64,000 bases of DNA from Alistipes sp. (GCA_022767745.1 JALENN010000009.1:1-64000), one strand, 5' to 3'. Shown: positions 52,850 to 63,071, counted from the stretch's first letter. The notes: generated by a model from the sequence alone, not told the origin. Numbers and translations: made by a program.

Positions 52850-53292
52850 AGTGATGTACGTTTACGGTTACGGGCAATGTTTACACGCAGTACTATCTCG
52901 TATGCCCAGAATGCGATCGCGGGCGATGCGATGGATGTGGCGAGGTCTTTGGCCATGTCGCTGCCGGTGATGACCGATACTATGGCTATGGCGGTGTAGA
53001 TGGCGAAGAGGGCGTAGGCTACCGAGGCGAGAGCGCGCTGGCGCATGGCCGAGACCATCTCGTCCTCGACGCGTTCGCGTGAGCAGGCGATGAGGAATAT
53101 CGAGAGCTGTGCTCCTATGAGTATCGCCCGCGTGAGGGGCTGCGTCGCAGCGAAGTCTGCCGAGACCGAGCCGTCAGGTTGTACGGCCGCGGGGAGGTCG
53201 AGTACCATCGCTGCGGCAGCCGTCACGAGCGACGCCAGCAGCAACAGCCACCCGACTGTCTGGAAGGCGTGCGGCAAGAGGAATCGTTTCAT
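52846..53292 (-). CDS. Small membrane protein with SRERVEDEM motif (copy 1)
   Basis: A 148-residue paralogue of the next gene: MKRFLLPHAFQTVG at the N-terminus, helices at about 15-35, 62-80, 95-115 and 122-140, and the shared IACSRERVEDEM motif between helices 2 and 3. The ATG at 53292 follows a consensus promoter. The open frame upstream overlaps the promoter and is not used. Duplication of this gene gave the pair. Confidence 0.8.
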   Translation of the reverse strand: MKRFLLPHAFQTVGWLLLLASLVTAAAAMVLDLPAAVQPDGSVSADFAATQPLTRAILIGAQLSIFLIACSRERVEDEMVSAMRQRALASVAYALFAIYTAIAIVSVITGSDMAKDLATSIASPAIAFWAYEIVLRVNIARNRKRTSL

Positions 53293-53343
53293 GGTTCTTT
53301 GGTTTTTGGGGTTCATTTTCCTTGTTGGTATTCGAATACGATA

Positions 53344-53375
53344 CAAATATAAAGTAAAATTTACATATTGACAAA
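53344..53375 (-). promoter_or_regulatory. Promoter of the XRE/membrane module
   Basis: On the minus strand TTTG (53375-53372), 20 nt, TATATTTG (53351-53344). Full consensus. Confidence 0.75.
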
Positions 53376-53463
53376 TATTCACGACAAAAAAATCTTCTCA
53401 TCACTTCCGTAAGGCCTATGTGGTGCTGTTGTGGTGATGCGTTCCGTTTGTCGGCGGGGCAAT

Positions 53464-53500
53464 AAAAAGCGAGCGGCGGATCCACTCAGGATCCGCCGCT
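53464..53500 (-). terminator. Terminator of the secreted-protein gene
   Basis: A 12-bp stem AGCGGCGGATCC / GGATCCGCCGCT (53472-53483 with 53489-53500), followed on the minus strand by a T run. Confidence 0.8.
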
Positions 53501-53523
53501 ACAGGTCGGTTGTGCGTCGTGAA

Positions 53524-54417
53524 TTATTCCCTGCCATATGCTATCGAGCCTGACGAGCCTCCGCTGCCCATTGGATACCCGTCGCGCGTGACGACATATT
53601 GTGCGCCGCGGTTGTCCGTGTAGCTGTATTCCCACGAAAATTCGTTGTACTTCGATTCGTTTATTTTACAGTTGTCGGTATTAAAATCTACCGAGGCCGA
53701 GCACTCCCAGCCTTCGCTGGTGTACATGTAGCAATGGTTGTTGCGGTCACGCAGTATGCCGTCGGTGTCGAATGTCGAATTGGCGGCGAGTTTCACCTCC
53801 CACAGCGGCAGGTCGATGACGTTGACCGAGCGAGCCTCCTTGCCGAATTGGCGTTCGCCTTCGTTCGAGCCGTTCTTGTCGACGATGTAGACGTCGTGTA
53901 CGGCATAGGTCGCCACGTTGTCATAGAGTATCCCCTCGTCGGGCGAGGCGAGTGCCGTTGTCGTGTAGGTGTGACCGTTGTGGCTCCATGTGAGTCGGAT
54001 CACGTCGGTGGTGTGCATGACAATCATGTCACGGATGCGGTCGCGGATGGTCATGCCGCAATACTCGTAATCGTTGCGCAGTGCGCCCCACGTCTGGAAG
54101 TCGTAGTCGCGGTGGCCGTCGGCATAGACATCCGTTATGACCGTGTAGCTCTCGTCGGCGAAGATCTCGTCGACCAGTTGCCGGGCCTCTTCGGTGGATT
54201 CTACCCGTCCGAGATATTCATATCCGACGAGTTTTAGCGTGCGGTCGGTCTGTTCTCCAACCTCTACGCCGTTTTGCAGTTGCTCCTCCCATGCGGGTTG
54301 GGGGGCCGCTTCGGCGGCGGGGTCTGCGGCCGAGGCTGATGCCGTCAGCATCAGTGCGGCGAAAAGCGCGATGGCTGCCGGGACGGGTGTCGCGGTGAAA
54401 ATCGGTCTTCTTCTCAT
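53524..54417 (-). CDS. Secreted protein of unknown function
   Basis: A 297-residue protein with a signal peptide (cut after about residue 30, SASA-A). The mature part has no recognised domain. It is mixed alpha/beta with a D/Y/N-rich sequence and only three cysteines (in YEYCGM, HCYMY and EGWECSAS). It ends in a Gly/Ser-rich segment. It stands alone between terminators. The upstream region lacks a clear -7 box. No function can be assigned. Confidence 0.7.
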   Translation of the reverse strand: MRRRPIFTATPVPAAIALFAALMLTASASAADPAAEAAPQPAWEEQLQNGVEVGEQTDRTLKLVGYEYLGRVESTEEARQLVDEIFADESYTVITDVYADGHRDYDFQTWGALRNDYEYCGMTIRDRIRDMIVMHTTDVIRLTWSHNGHTYTTTALASPDEGILYDNVATYAVHDVYIVDKNGSNEGERQFGKEARSVNVIDLPLWEVKLAANSTFDTDGILRDRNNHCYMYTSEGWECSASVDFNTDNCKINESKYNEFSWEYSYTDNRGAQYVVTRDGYPMGSGGSSGSIAYGRE

Positions 54418-54616
54418 GGCAGTTGTGGTTTAGGGGCGGTGCCGTTGGCGGCAGGGCGATTGTTTTATTCGATTGTCGGCAAGTTAATGTTTTTTTTGAT
54501 AACAACAAAGCATGTTGCGCTTATTTTTATAAAATGACTACGTGTTGCTGAAACATTGTCTTGATATAATATATATAGGTGTGGAACCTTGGTCGGTGCG
54601 GTGGCGTGGCGGGACG

Positions 54617-54646
54617 AAAAAAGCCGCACCCGTAACGGGGTGCGGC
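54617..54646 (-). terminator. Terminator of prfC
   Basis: A 9-bp stem GCCGCACCC / GGGTGCGGC (54623-54631 with 54638-54646), followed on the minus strand by six T. Confidence 0.85.
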
Positions 54647-54673
54647 GTGCCTTTCGGTCGGGGGAGTGTAACT

Positions 54674-56257
54674 CTAAAACTCCGACGTAAAGTGGAATCG
54701 GATATCCTTGAAGTTCTCCTGCGCGAGGGCCAGGGCGTAGCTCGTGTCGGCGAGGAATACGTCGCGGCCATGCTTGTCGACGGCCATGTTGGCGTGCTTG
54801 CGTCGCTTGAAGTCGGCCAGCTGCTCGGCGTTGTCGCTCTCGATCCAGCACGCCTTGTGTATCGAGATGGGTTCCCAGCGGCACGAGGCGCCGTATTCGT
54901 GCTCCAGTCGGTACTGTATGACTTCGAACTGCAGCGCGCCTACCGTACCGATGATCTTGCGGCCGTTGAGGCTCGAGGTGAACAACTGTGCCACACCCTC
55001 GTCCATAAGCTGGTCGATACCCTTAGCCAGCTGCTTGAACTTCAGCGGGTCGGCGTTTTCGATGTATCGGAACAACTCGGGCGAGAACGACGGTATGCCC
55101 GTGAACTTGAGTTTTTCGCCCTCGGTGAAGGTGTCGCCTATCTTGAATGTGCCCGTGTCGTGCAGGCCGACGATGTCGCCCGGGAAGGCGAAGTCGATTA
55201 CCGACTTCTTCTCGGCCATGAATGCCGTGGGCGACGAGAACTTCATCTGCTTGCCGCTGCGCACGTGAAGGTAGTTCTTGTTGCGCTCGAAGGTGCCCGA
55301 ACATATCTTCATGAAGGCGATGCGGTCGCGGTGGTTCGGGTCCATGTTGGCGTGTATTTTGAATACGAAGCCCGTCATCTTGGGTTCGTCGGGCGAGACG
55401 GTGCGGGTCTCGGTGGTCGAGGGGCGCGGCGAGGGGGCTATGCGTATGAAGCACTCGAGCAACTCGCGCACGCCGAAGTTGTTCACCGCCGAACCGAAGA
55501 ATACGGGTGCCACCTCGCCGCGCAGGTATGAGTCGCGGTCGAAGGGGTCGTAGACGCCCTCGACGAGTTCGAGGTTTTCGCGCAGTTGTGCGGCAAAGCG
55601 CGGGGTGATGTAGGTATCGAGTTCTGGCGACGCTATGTCGTCGAACTCCACTGTCGAGGCGTCGGCCGTCTGCCGCTCGTCGCTGGTGAAGAGCGAGAGG
55701 TTGTGCTCATATATGTTGTATACGCCGCGGAACGTATCGCCGCTCGATATGGGGAACGCCAGCGGGCGTACCTTGATCTTGAGCTCACGTTCAACCTCGT
55801 CCAGCAGGTCGAAGGGGTCCTTGCACGGGCGGTCGAGCTTGTTGATGAAGACCATCACGGGGGTGTTGCGCATGCGGCACACGTTCATCAGCTTGCGCGT
55901 CTGCGTCTCGACACCCTTGGCGCCGTCGATGACGATGATGACCGAGTCCACAGCCGTCAGCGTGCGGTAGGTATCCTCGGCGAAGTCCTCGTGACCCGGA
56001 GTGTCGAGGATGTTGATCTTGACGTTCTTGTAGTCGAAGCCCATCACCGACGTGGCGACCGATATACCGCGCTGGCGCTCGATCTCCATGAAGTCGGAGG
56101 TGGCGCCCTTCTTTATCTTGTTGCTCTTGACGGCGCCGGCCACATGTATGGCCCCGCCGAAGAGGAGCAGTTTCTCGGTAAGGGTGGTCTTTCCCGCATC
56201 GGGGTGCGATATGATGGCAAAGGTTCTGCGCTTGGTGATTTCGTCGATCAACGCCAT
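54674..56257 (-). CDS. prfC: Peptide chain release factor 3
   Basis: RF3 (527 aa) is a GTPase that recycles RF1 and RF2 from the ribosome. GTPase motifs are present: [29 protein letters not shown] (switch I end), DTPGHEDF and [11 protein letters not shown]. The last 150 residues form domain III ([18 protein letters not shown]). The ATG at 56257 is chosen because a -7 box lies at 56283-56290, which excludes the longer frame. Confidence 0.95.
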   Translation of the reverse strand: MALIDEITKRRTFAIISHPDAGKTTLTEKLLLFGGAIHVAGAVKSNKIKKGATSDFMEIERQRGISVATSVMGFDYKNVKINILDTPGHEDFAEDTYRTLTAVDSVIIVIDGAKGVETQTRKLMNVCRMRNTPVMVFINKLDRPCKDPFDLLDEVERELKIKVRPLAFPISSGDTFRGVYNIYEHNLSLFTSDERQTADASTVEFDDIASPELDTYITPRFAAQLRENLELVEGVYDPFDRDSYLRGEVAPVFFGSAVNNFGVRELLECFIRIAPSPRPSTTETRTVSPDEPKMTGFVFKIHANMDPNHRDRIAFMKICSGTFERNKNYLHVRSGKQMKFSSPTAFMAEKKSVIDFAFPGDIVGLHDTGTFKIGDTFTEGEKLKFTGIPSFSPELFRYIENADPLKFKQLAKGIDQLMDEGVAQLFTSSLNGRKIIGTVGALQFEVIQYRLEHEYGASCRWEPISIHKACWIESDNAEQLADFKRRKHANMAVDKHGRDVFLADTSYALALAQENFKDIRFHFTSEF

Positions 56258-56282
56258 GATTTCCGTGATTTTATTTTGCCTG

Positions 56283-56290
56283 CAAAGATA
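56283..56290 (-). promoter_or_regulatory. -7 box of prfC
   Basis: TATCTTTG on the minus strand, 25 nt upstream of the prfC ATG. Confidence 0.6.
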
Positions 56291-56429
56291 ACACACGCGC
56301 GGCGGCCCTGCAAGACTTTTTGCCATTTATCGGTGTCGGAGCCCCGGTCGGTTACGGTCGCGGGCGTGAGCCTCGGCCGGCAGTTAGGGTAAAAACCGGC
56401 GGCGGGGTAGATGGAGCCTGAAAATTTGC

Positions 56430-56437
56430 TAATTTTG
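56430..56437 (+). promoter_or_regulatory. -7 box of the GH20 gene
   Basis: TAATTTTG, with a leader of about 57 nt before the ATG at 56501. Confidence 0.55.
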
Positions 56438-56500
56438 TGGAAGGTGCGTCGCAGCAGGCGCCGTGCCGCCATTACTGACCTGAATGAAACATTTACGACC

Positions 56501-58462
56501 ATGAAACTTTTACTGAAATTTTTTCTGCTCGCCACGGTGCTGTGTGCGGGCGGAGCGACGGCCTCTGCCGCCGGGAATCCGCGTCCTTTCGTCATCCCCG
56601 AGCTCAAGTCGTGGCAGGGCGGCGAGGGGCGTTTCGTCCCTGCGGCCTCGACGCGCATCGTCTATGCGTCGGGCAATGAGGAGCTCGAGCGCGTGGCGCG
56701 CATGCTGGCCGACGACTGTGCCGAGATGTTCGGCTTCCGTCCCGAGGTTGCGGCGGGCCGCGGCGGCCGCGGTGACGTGTCGCTGGCACTGAAGGCCGAC
56801 AAGGAGCTCGGTGACGAAGGCTATGCCATCACCGTCGGCGACAAGCGTGTCGAGGTGAAGGCCCCCACGGCGAAAGGCGTCTACTGGGCGACGCGTACGC
56901 TGCTGCAGATGGCCGAGCAGAGCGACGACCGCTCGCTGCCGTGCGGCGAGATCCGCGACTGGCCCGACTACGGTATCCGCGGTCTTATGATCGACTGCGG
57001 CCGCAAGTTCATCCCGCTGCATTTCCTGCACGACTATGTCAGGATACTGGCTTACTACAAGATGAACACCCTGCAGATTCACCTTAACGACAACGGTTTC
57101 AAGCAGTATTTCGAGAACGACTGGAACAAGACCTATGCCGCCTTCCGTCTCGAGTCGGAGACCTATCCCGAGCTGACGGCGCGCGACGGCAGCTATTCGA
57201 AGCGCGAGTTCATCGACCTGCAGAAGGCAGCCGAGGAGCGTTTCGTGGAGATCATACCCGAGATCGACGCCCCGGCCCATACGCTGGCCTTCAGCCACTA
57301 CGATCCGCAGCTCGGCAGCAAGGAGTACGGCATGGACCATCTCGACCTCTTCAACCCCGCCACGTATGACTTCCTCGACGGCCTCTTTAAGGAGTACCTG
57401 TCGGGTGACGACCCCGTCTTCCGTGGCCCGCGCGTGCATATCGGCACCGACGAGTACTCGAATAAGGACAAGGAGGTCGTGGAGAAGTTCCGCGCCTTCA
57501 CCGACCGCTACATACGCCTCGTCGAGAGCTACGGCAAGCAGGCCTGCGTGTGGGGTGCGCTGACGCATGCCGCAGGTACGACGCCCGTCAAGTCGGAGAA
57601 TGTGGTGATGCACGCCTGGTACAACGGTTATGCCGATCCGCGCGAGATGGTGCGCCAGGGTTACCACCTTGTCAGCATCCCTGACGGATACCTTTATATA
57701 GTTCCTGCCGCAGGCTACTACTACGACTATCTCAACTGCCGCATGCTCTACGACAAGTGGACGCCGGCGCACGTCGGTGCCGAGGTCTTCGACGAGCGCG
57801 ACCCGGCAATCCTGGGCGGTATGTTTGCCGTATGGAACGACCACGTGGGCAACGGCATCTCGACGAAGGATATACACGACCGTCTCTTCCCCGCGATGCA
57901 GACCCTTGCCGTAAAGATGTGGACCGGTGCAACGGTGGCTACGCCCTACGACGAGTTCGATGCCCGGCGCCACGCCCTGAGCGAGGCCCCCGGTGTCAAC
58001 CAGGCCGGGCGCATCGGCGGCAGCGGACTGGTGTATGAGCTGGCCGAGGTCGCTCCAGGCTGCACGACTCCCCACAGGGAGATCGGTTACGGCTATCGTG
58101 TGGAGTTCGACGTCGAGGGCGCTGCCGAGGATCGCGGGGCGGTGCTCTTCTCGTCGCCCGATGCGGTCTTCTATCTTTCGGACCCCGTGCGCGGCATGAT
58201 GGGATTCTCGCGCGACGGGTATCTCAACACCTTCTCGTACCGCGTGCGAGAGGGTGAGAAGGCGCACATCGCCATCGAGGGTGACAACCGCACGACCCGC
58301 CTTTATGTCAACGGCGAGCTGCGCGAGGAGATGAACATACAGACCCGGTACTTCAACGAGGGCAAGGCGAAGATGAGCTACGTGCGCACGCTGGTGTTCC
58401 CGTTGGAGCGTGCGGGCGATTTCCACAGCCGCGTCACCAACCTCAAGGTGTACAACATGTGA
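56501..58462 (+). CDS. GH20-family beta-N-acetylhexosaminidase
   Basis: A 653-residue exported enzyme that removes terminal N-acetylhexosamine from glycans. A signal peptide (to about residue 23) precedes the GH20b N-terminal domain and the barrel. The catalytic pair is Asp317-Glu318 in VHIGTDEYS, and GLMIDCGRKFIPLHFL marks the start of the barrel. The last 150 residues look like a LamG/concanavalin-type sugar-binding domain (FSRDGYLNTFSYRVREGEKA). The ATG at 56501 follows the promoter. It stands alone. Confidence 0.9.
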   Translation: MKLLLKFFLLATVLCAGGATASAAGNPRPFVIPELKSWQGGEGRFVPAASTRIVYASGNEELERVARMLADDCAEMFGFRPEVAAGRGGRGDVSLALKADKELGDEGYAITVGDKRVEVKAPTAKGVYWATRTLLQMAEQSDDRSLPCGEIRDWPDYGIRGLMIDCGRKFIPLHFLHDYVRILAYYKMNTLQIHLNDNGFKQYFENDWNKTYAAFRLESETYPELTARDGSYSKREFIDLQKAAEERFVEIIPEIDAPAHTLAFSHYDPQLGSKEYGMDHLDLFNPATYDFLDGLFKEYLSGDDPVFRGPRVHIGTDEYSNKDKEVVEKFRAFTDRYIRLVESYGKQACVWGALTHAAGTTPVKSENVVMHAWYNGYADPREMVRQGYHLVSIPDGYLYIVPAAGYYYDYLNCRMLYDKWTPAHVGAEVFDERDPAILGGMFAVWNDHVGNGISTKDIHDRLFPAMQTLAVKMWTGATVATPYDEFDARRHALSEAPGVNQAGRIGGSGLVYELAEVAPGCTTPHREIGYGYRVEFDVEGAAEDRGAVLFSSPDAVFYLSDPVRGMMGFSRDGYLNTFSYRVREGEKAHIAIEGDNRTTRLYVNGELREEMNIQTRYFNEGKAKMSYVRTLVFPLERAGDFHSRVTNLKVYNM

Positions 58463-58548
58463 ATGGTTAGATGTATAACAATGATACTTGTTGTCGGTGT
58501 AGCATATTGAATTCTATTGTATTATAATGTGGGTTTAATTTGAGAGCT

Positions 58549-59826
58549 ATGTTTGTTAATAATATTAAGAAGATATACACTATTGTCATTATACTCACAA
58601 TAATAGTTTCTATAAGTGCAATTGTTGTATTTTTAAATTCGGCCTCAGCAGATCATAACACTCTAGATAATCTTATTATTTTCGTTGTAACAATCCTCTC
58701 TGTTCTAATATCTATTTTGGCTTATCATATTAGTGTGAAAACGTATATATCAATAGATGCAGTTAATGCTATTAGCAGAATGGATGGAAATGTAATGGAA
58801 AATGAAAATTATCGTACAAATATAATTTCAGTTATTCGTCGTTTTAATGCTCAAAAAAAGGATGAGGCGTGCGATCAAATATTAAGTTATTTGGAGAATA
58901 TATTTGTTAAACGATCGATTTATTCTGGCGCAAAGTTAGCTGATAGTATTCAAGAGATGATAGATCTTATAGTTCTTTTCTCATTTGTTATAGAACGAAA
59001 AGGATCTATGCATAATGATAATGTAATGAACCGAATAGAACGATTGATAGCGATAATAGAAAAGAAGGTTCACACTTTTGAGCAGTTGAGTGAAGGCTCA
59101 TGTATATTGATAGAGGAAAGTGTAAAATTACTTAAAGCAGTGTATACTTATCAATGTTATAAATCAGGCAGATCTAGTGTGGACATTGTGTTGTTGTTGG
59201 ATGTGAGAGGGGCAATGCTAAAAAATGCTATTTCAAGAACCATATATTATAATTATATGGGACTATTTTATATGAATAAGGCTATATATAAATTGCAAAA
59301 TTATTTATGTGTACATTATGGTAACGGTGTATATGATGTGTTATCTATAGAATCTGCGCAGTTGTTAATAGATATGCCGTCTTCACCAGACAAAGATTTG
59401 ATAATTGTATATCTAAATGAGGCGGTGTTAAATTTCGACATAGCTATTAAGCATATTAGCGATGAACTTATGTGGAATGCCTTTATACAGTACAATAAAG
59501 GCCGAACACAATATATGTTATCTCTTCTATCTTCATTCAATAATACTAGATTGTGGAAAATTACAATGAAGGAGGCAATTGATTATAGAACAAAATTAGT
59601 TGCTGTATTAGATGATATTTTAGGTAGAAGTAAAGAACCTGCTTATTTTCAAAGAGCTTTTATTGATCAACTTAAAGTGGCTAAATTAATGTATGTTAGA
59701 TTTAATATAGGGTGTGGGGAAACTATAGAGGATTCTGCGTTACCAGATATTGGTTGTGATGAGTTCAATCGTCTGCGGTATATAAAAGAAGATATATTAA
59801 AGCATACTAAAGTTTTTAATTGTTAA
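58549..59826 (+). CDS. AT-rich orphan membrane protein
   Basis: A 425-residue protein of unknown function. Two transmembrane helices lie near the N-terminus (about 8-30 and 40-60), then a long mostly helical cytoplasmic region with TPR-like spacing (ISRTIYYNYMGLFYMNKAIY). No motif is recognised. GC is far below that of the neighbours and codon use is A/T-biased throughout, which points to horizontal transfer. The ATG at 58549 is preferred to the TTG at 58540. A poor -7-like TTAATTTG sits at its start. The next gene is the converging pckA. Confidence 0.75.
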   Translation: MFVNNIKKIYTIVIILTIIVSISAIVVFLNSASADHNTLDNLIIFVVTILSVLISILAYHISVKTYISIDAVNAISRMDGNVMENENYRTNIISVIRRFNAQKKDEACDQILSYLENIFVKRSIYSGAKLADSIQEMIDLIVLFSFVIERKGSMHNDNVMNRIERLIAIIEKKVHTFEQLSEGSCILIEESVKLLKAVYTYQCYKSGRSSVDIVLLLDVRGAMLKNAISRTIYYNYMGLFYMNKAIYKLQNYLCVHYGNGVYDVLSIESAQLLIDMPSSPDKDLIIVYLNEAVLNFDIAIKHISDELMWNAFIQYNKGRTQYMLSLLSSFNNTRLWKITMKEAIDYRTKLVAVLDDILGRSKEPAYFQRAFIDQLKVAKLMYVRFNIGCGETIEDSALPDIGCDEFNRLRYIKEDILKHTKVFNC

Positions 59827-59831
59827 TGTTG

Positions 59832-59867
59832 AAAAAAAGGCGGGCCGTCCGTAATGGACAGCCCGCC
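59832..59867 (-). terminator. Terminator of pckA
   Basis: A 12-bp stem (59839-59850 with 59856-59867, one mismatch), followed on the minus strand by seven T. Confidence 0.85.
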
Positions 59868-59910
59868 GCGTTATGTGTCGAGTTGCGGATTGCTCCGCCC
59901 CTCCGATCTG

Positions 59911-61518
59911 CTACAGCTGGGGACCAGCGGCTACAAGCGACTTACCCTCCTCGTTGCCGGTGAACTTAACGAAGTTCTTGATGAAGCGGCCTGCGAGATC
60001 CTTAGCCTTGACATCCCAGTCGGCTGCGTTGGCGTAGGTATCGCGGGGATCGAGGATGGCGGGATCAACACCGGGCAGAGCCGTGGGCACCTTGAAGTCG
60101 AAGATAGGAATCTGCTTCGTGGGAGCCTTGTCGATCGAGCCATCGAGGATGGCGTCGATGATGCCACGCGTATCCTTGATCGAGATACGCTTGCCGGTGC
60201 CGTTCCAACCCGTGTTAACGAGGTATGCCGTAGCACCCGAAGCCTGCATTCTCTTAACGAGCTCCTGACCGTACTTGGTGGGGTGCAGCGACAGGAAGGC
60301 TGCGCCGAAGCAAGCCGAGAAGGTCGGGGTAGGCTCGGTGATACCGCGCTCGGTACCTGCCAGCTTGGCGGTGAAACCAGAGAGGAAGTAGTACTTCGTC
60401 TGCTCGGGCGTCAGGATCGATACGGGAGGCAGCACGCCGAATGCGTCAGCCGACAGGAAGATAACCTTCTTTGCGGCGGGAGCCTTCGATACGGGCTTTA
60501 CGATGTTGTCGATGTGGTAGATGGGGTACGAAACACGGGTGTTCTCGGTCACCGACTTGTCGGCGAAGTCGATCTTGCCCGTAGCCTCGTCAACGGTAAC
60601 GTTCTCCAGCAGGGCGTTGCGGCGGATGGCGTTCCAGATGTCGGGCTCGTTCTCCTTCGAGAGGTTGATAACCTTGGCGTAGCAGCCACCCTCGAAGTTG
60701 AAGACGCCGTCGTCGTCCCAGCCGTGCTCGTCGTCACCGATAAGCTGACGCTTGGGATCGGTCGAAAGGGTGGTCTTACCCGTACCCGACAGACCGAAGA
60801 AGATAGCCGTCTCACCCTTCTCGTTGGTGTTGGCCGAGCAGTGCATCGAAGCCATGCCCTTGAGCGGGAGCAGGTAGTTCATGTACGAGAACATACCCTT
60901 CTTCATCTCACCGCCGTACCAGGTGTTGATGATAACCTGCATCTTCTCGGTGAGGTTGAATACAACGGCGGTCTCAGAGTTCAGACCCAGCTCCTTGTAG
61001 TTCTCAACCTTGGCCTTCGATGCGTTCAGTACAACGAAGTCGGGCTCGCCGTAAACCTCCAGCTCGGCGTCGGTCGGGCGGATGAACATGTTCTTAACGA
61101 AGTGAGCCTGCCATGCAACCTCCATGATGAAGCGGATCTTCAGACGCGAGTTCTCGTTGGCGCCGCAGAAGGTATCCACAACATAGAGCTTCTTGTTCGA
61201 GAGCTCCTTGGCGGCGAGCTCCTTCAGCACGCCCCAGGTCTTCTCGGTAACGGGCTTGTTGTCGTTCTTGTACTCGTCCGACGTCCACCAGATGGTGTCG
61301 CGGGTGGTGTCGTCCATTACGAAGAACTTATCTTTGGGCGAACGGCCGGTGTATACGCCGGTCATTACGTTTACGGCACCCATCTCGGTAACGACACCCT
61401 TGTCGTAGCCGGTGAGTCCGGGCTTGGTCTCCTCGCGGAAGAGCTCATCGTACGAGGGATTGTAGATCACCTCGGTAGTACCGGTAATACCGTACTTAGT
61501 CAAATCAATCTTTGCCAT
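59911..61518 (-). CDS. pckA: Phosphoenolpyruvate carboxykinase (ATP)
   Basis: PckA (535 aa) links oxaloacetate and PEP with ATP; in gut anaerobes it often runs toward oxaloacetate to fix CO2. The Walker A-like kinase motif [11 protein letters not shown] and the metal site [18 protein letters not shown] are clear, and [10 protein letters not shown] binds substrate. Length is normal. It has a long leader with a strong hairpin and a single-gene transcript. Confidence 0.97.
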   Translation of the reverse strand: MAKIDLTKYGITGTTEVIYNPSYDELFREETKPGLTGYDKGVVTEMGAVNVMTGVYTGRSPKDKFFVMDDTTRDTIWWTSDEYKNDNKPVTEKTWGVLKELAAKELSNKKLYVVDTFCGANENSRLKIRFIMEVAWQAHFVKNMFIRPTDAELEVYGEPDFVVLNASKAKVENYKELGLNSETAVVFNLTEKMQVIINTWYGGEMKKGMFSYMNYLLPLKGMASMHCSANTNEKGETAIFFGLSGTGKTTLSTDPKRQLIGDDEHGWDDDGVFNFEGGCYAKVINLSKENEPDIWNAIRRNALLENVTVDEATGKIDFADKSVTENTRVSYPIYHIDNIVKPVSKAPAAKKVIFLSADAFGVLPPVSILTPEQTKYYFLSGFTAKLAGTERGITEPTPTFSACFGAAFLSLHPTKYGQELVKRMQASGATAYLVNTGWNGTGKRISIKDTRGIIDAILDGSIDKAPTKQIPIFDFKVPTALPGVDPAILDPRDTYANAADWDVKAKDLAGRFIKNFVKFTGNEEGKSLVAAGPQL

Positions 61519-61630
61519 AACTCAAAATATTTTTAGTTAAACCTAACCTGATCGAGTTTGCCGGGGCGTTCCAACGCCCTGAGGATCTTGACCGTGGGTC
61601 GGTTTCCTACGGAAAAGGCCCTTGTTTCAG
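61519..61630 (-). promoter_or_regulatory. Structured 5' leader of pckA
   Basis: An untranslated region of about 110 nt between the pckA -7 box and ATG. It contains GGGCGTT-GG-AACGCCC (61565-61580), a strong hairpin, and is otherwise unpaired or A/T-rich near the start codon. It could affect stability or respond to a factor; no known riboswitch was recognised. Confidence 0.35.
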
Positions 61631-61635
61631 CGCTA

Positions 61636-61643
61636 CAAAAGTA
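61636..61643 (-). promoter_or_regulatory. -7 box of pckA
   Basis: TACTTTTG on the minus strand, with the start point near 61629. Confidence 0.55.
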
Positions 61644-61650
61644 GTCAAAC

Positions 61651-61919
61651 TATTCGACTTGTGAAAAGAATAACACTCTTTTTTGAAAAAAATTTAATTC
61701 CCGGCCTTCCGCCGCCCCGCGTGGCGGTGCCGGTAGCGGTGTGGCTTGCGGTGCGGCAGGTGCCGTGAGGTGGAGCCGTGTGCCGTACGGCGCTGGCGGA
61801 AAGACCTCGCGGCGGACAGTTCCCTGACGGCCGGGAGGGCTGTGATGGAGGTGCCGGGGCGCTCGCTGATGGCCCTGCGGCGGCCGGGCGGTTAAGATGT
61901 CGTGACGTTGTTCGGGCGG
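61651..61919. other. GC-rich intergenic stretch without a gene
   Basis: Between the pckA promoter and the hemW promoter lie about 270 nt. Apart from an A/T-rich segment at its left end it is GC-rich. No open frame with coding character, RNA gene or repeat copy was recognised. Confidence 0.6.
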
Positions 61920-61920
61920 A

Positions 61921-61951
61921 TTGTTTTTTCTGCGGGAATTTAGTACCTTTG
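61921..61951 (+). promoter_or_regulatory. Promoter of hemW, nearly leaderless
   Basis: TTG (61921-61923), 20 nt, TACCTTTG (61944-61951). The G ends 7 nt before the hemW ATG, so the leader would be 0-3 nt. Confidence 0.7.
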
Positions 61952-61958
61952 GGGCAAT

Positions 61959-63071
61959 ATGGCCGGATTGTACTTCCATATACCGTTTTGCAAGAGCATT
62001 TGCGCCTACTGCGACTTTTTCCGCACGGGCGACCTTCGGCGCATGGACGACACGCTGCGGGCGATGGAGGCGGAGATGGAACGCGAGCGCGGGTTTATCT
62101 CCGACCAAGCCGTGCGCACGATATATTTCGGCGGCGGTACGCCGTCGCTGGTGCCGCCCGCGACGCTGCAACATCTTATTGACCGTGCGCGTGAGACGTT
62201 CGACTGCAGCGGGGTGGAGGAGATCACCGTCGAGGCCAATCCCGACGACGTTACCGACGGATATGTCGGGGCGTTGCGCCGCACGGATATCAACCGCGTG
62301 AGCCTCGGCATACAGTCTTTCGACGATGCCGAGCTGCGCTTCATGAACCGGCGCCATACGGCGGCCGAGGCCGAGGCGGCGGTCGGCCGTCTGCAGGATG
62401 CGGGCTACGGCAACATCACCATAGACATAATATTCGGTGTGGACGGCTTCGGCGGGGAGGTGCTCGAACGGACGCTCGAGAGGGCGGTCTCGCTCGGCGT
62501 GCAGCACGTCTCGGCATACCACCTGACGTTCGAGCCGGCGACGGCATTCGGACGGTTGCTTGCGCGGGGCGTAATGCGCGAGGTCGACGAGGCGGTGAGC
62601 GAGGCGGAGTATGCTGCCGTGGAGAGGGCGCTTACGCAGGCCGGCTTCGAACACTACGAGGTGTCGAACTATGCCCGCGAGGGATTCCGCGCGCGGCACA
62701 ACTCGTCCTACTGGCACGGGGCGCAGTATCTGGGCATAGGGCCCGGGGCCCACTCCTTCAACGGCGAGGTGCGGCGCTGGTCGTCGCAGCGGCCCGAGGA
62801 ATATATCGCCGCGCCGCGATACGAATCGGAGCGTCTGACGCCGCGCGACCGCTGCAACGAGTACATCATGACGGGGCTGCGCTGCGCCGAGGGCATCGAC
62901 ACGGAGGTGTTGCGCGAACGGTTCGGCGGGGAGCGTTTCGAAAGGGTGATGCGCGAGGCGGAGAAATGGATCGCAAGCGGCGAGTTGCGTTACGCAAACA
63001 AAAGGCTTTCAATACCTACCGAACGCATGCTCGTGTCGGACGCCGTCATAGAGAGCCTTTTCGAAACGTAG
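61959..63071 (+). CDS. hemW: Radical SAM protein HemW (heme chaperone, HemN-like)
   Basis: A 370-residue HemN-related radical SAM protein. Cys11, Cys15 and Cys18 in CKSICAYC bind the iron-sulfur cluster, YFGGGTPSL and GIQSFDD are the family signatures, and YEVSNYAREGFRARHN and LGIGPGAHS follow. The HemW branch is favoured over true HemN because the long N-terminal part of HemN is missing. HemW is thought to deliver heme to proteins. It has a promoter at almost zero distance. Confidence 0.9.
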   Translation: MAGLYFHIPFCKSICAYCDFFRTGDLRRMDDTLRAMEAEMERERGFISDQAVRTIYFGGGTPSLVPPATLQHLIDRARETFDCSGVEEITVEANPDDVTDGYVGALRRTDINRVSLGIQSFDDAELRFMNRRHTAAEAEAAVGRLQDAGYGNITIDIIFGVDGFGGEVLERTLERAVSLGVQHVSAYHLTFEPATAFGRLLARGVMREVDEAVSEAEYAAVERALTQAGFEHYEVSNYAREGFRARHNSSYWHGAQYLGIGPGAHSFNGEVRRWSSQRPEEYIAAPRYESERLTPRDRCNEYIMTGLRCAEGIDTEVLRERFGGERFERVMREAEKWIASGELRYANKRLSIPTERMLVSDAVIESLFET

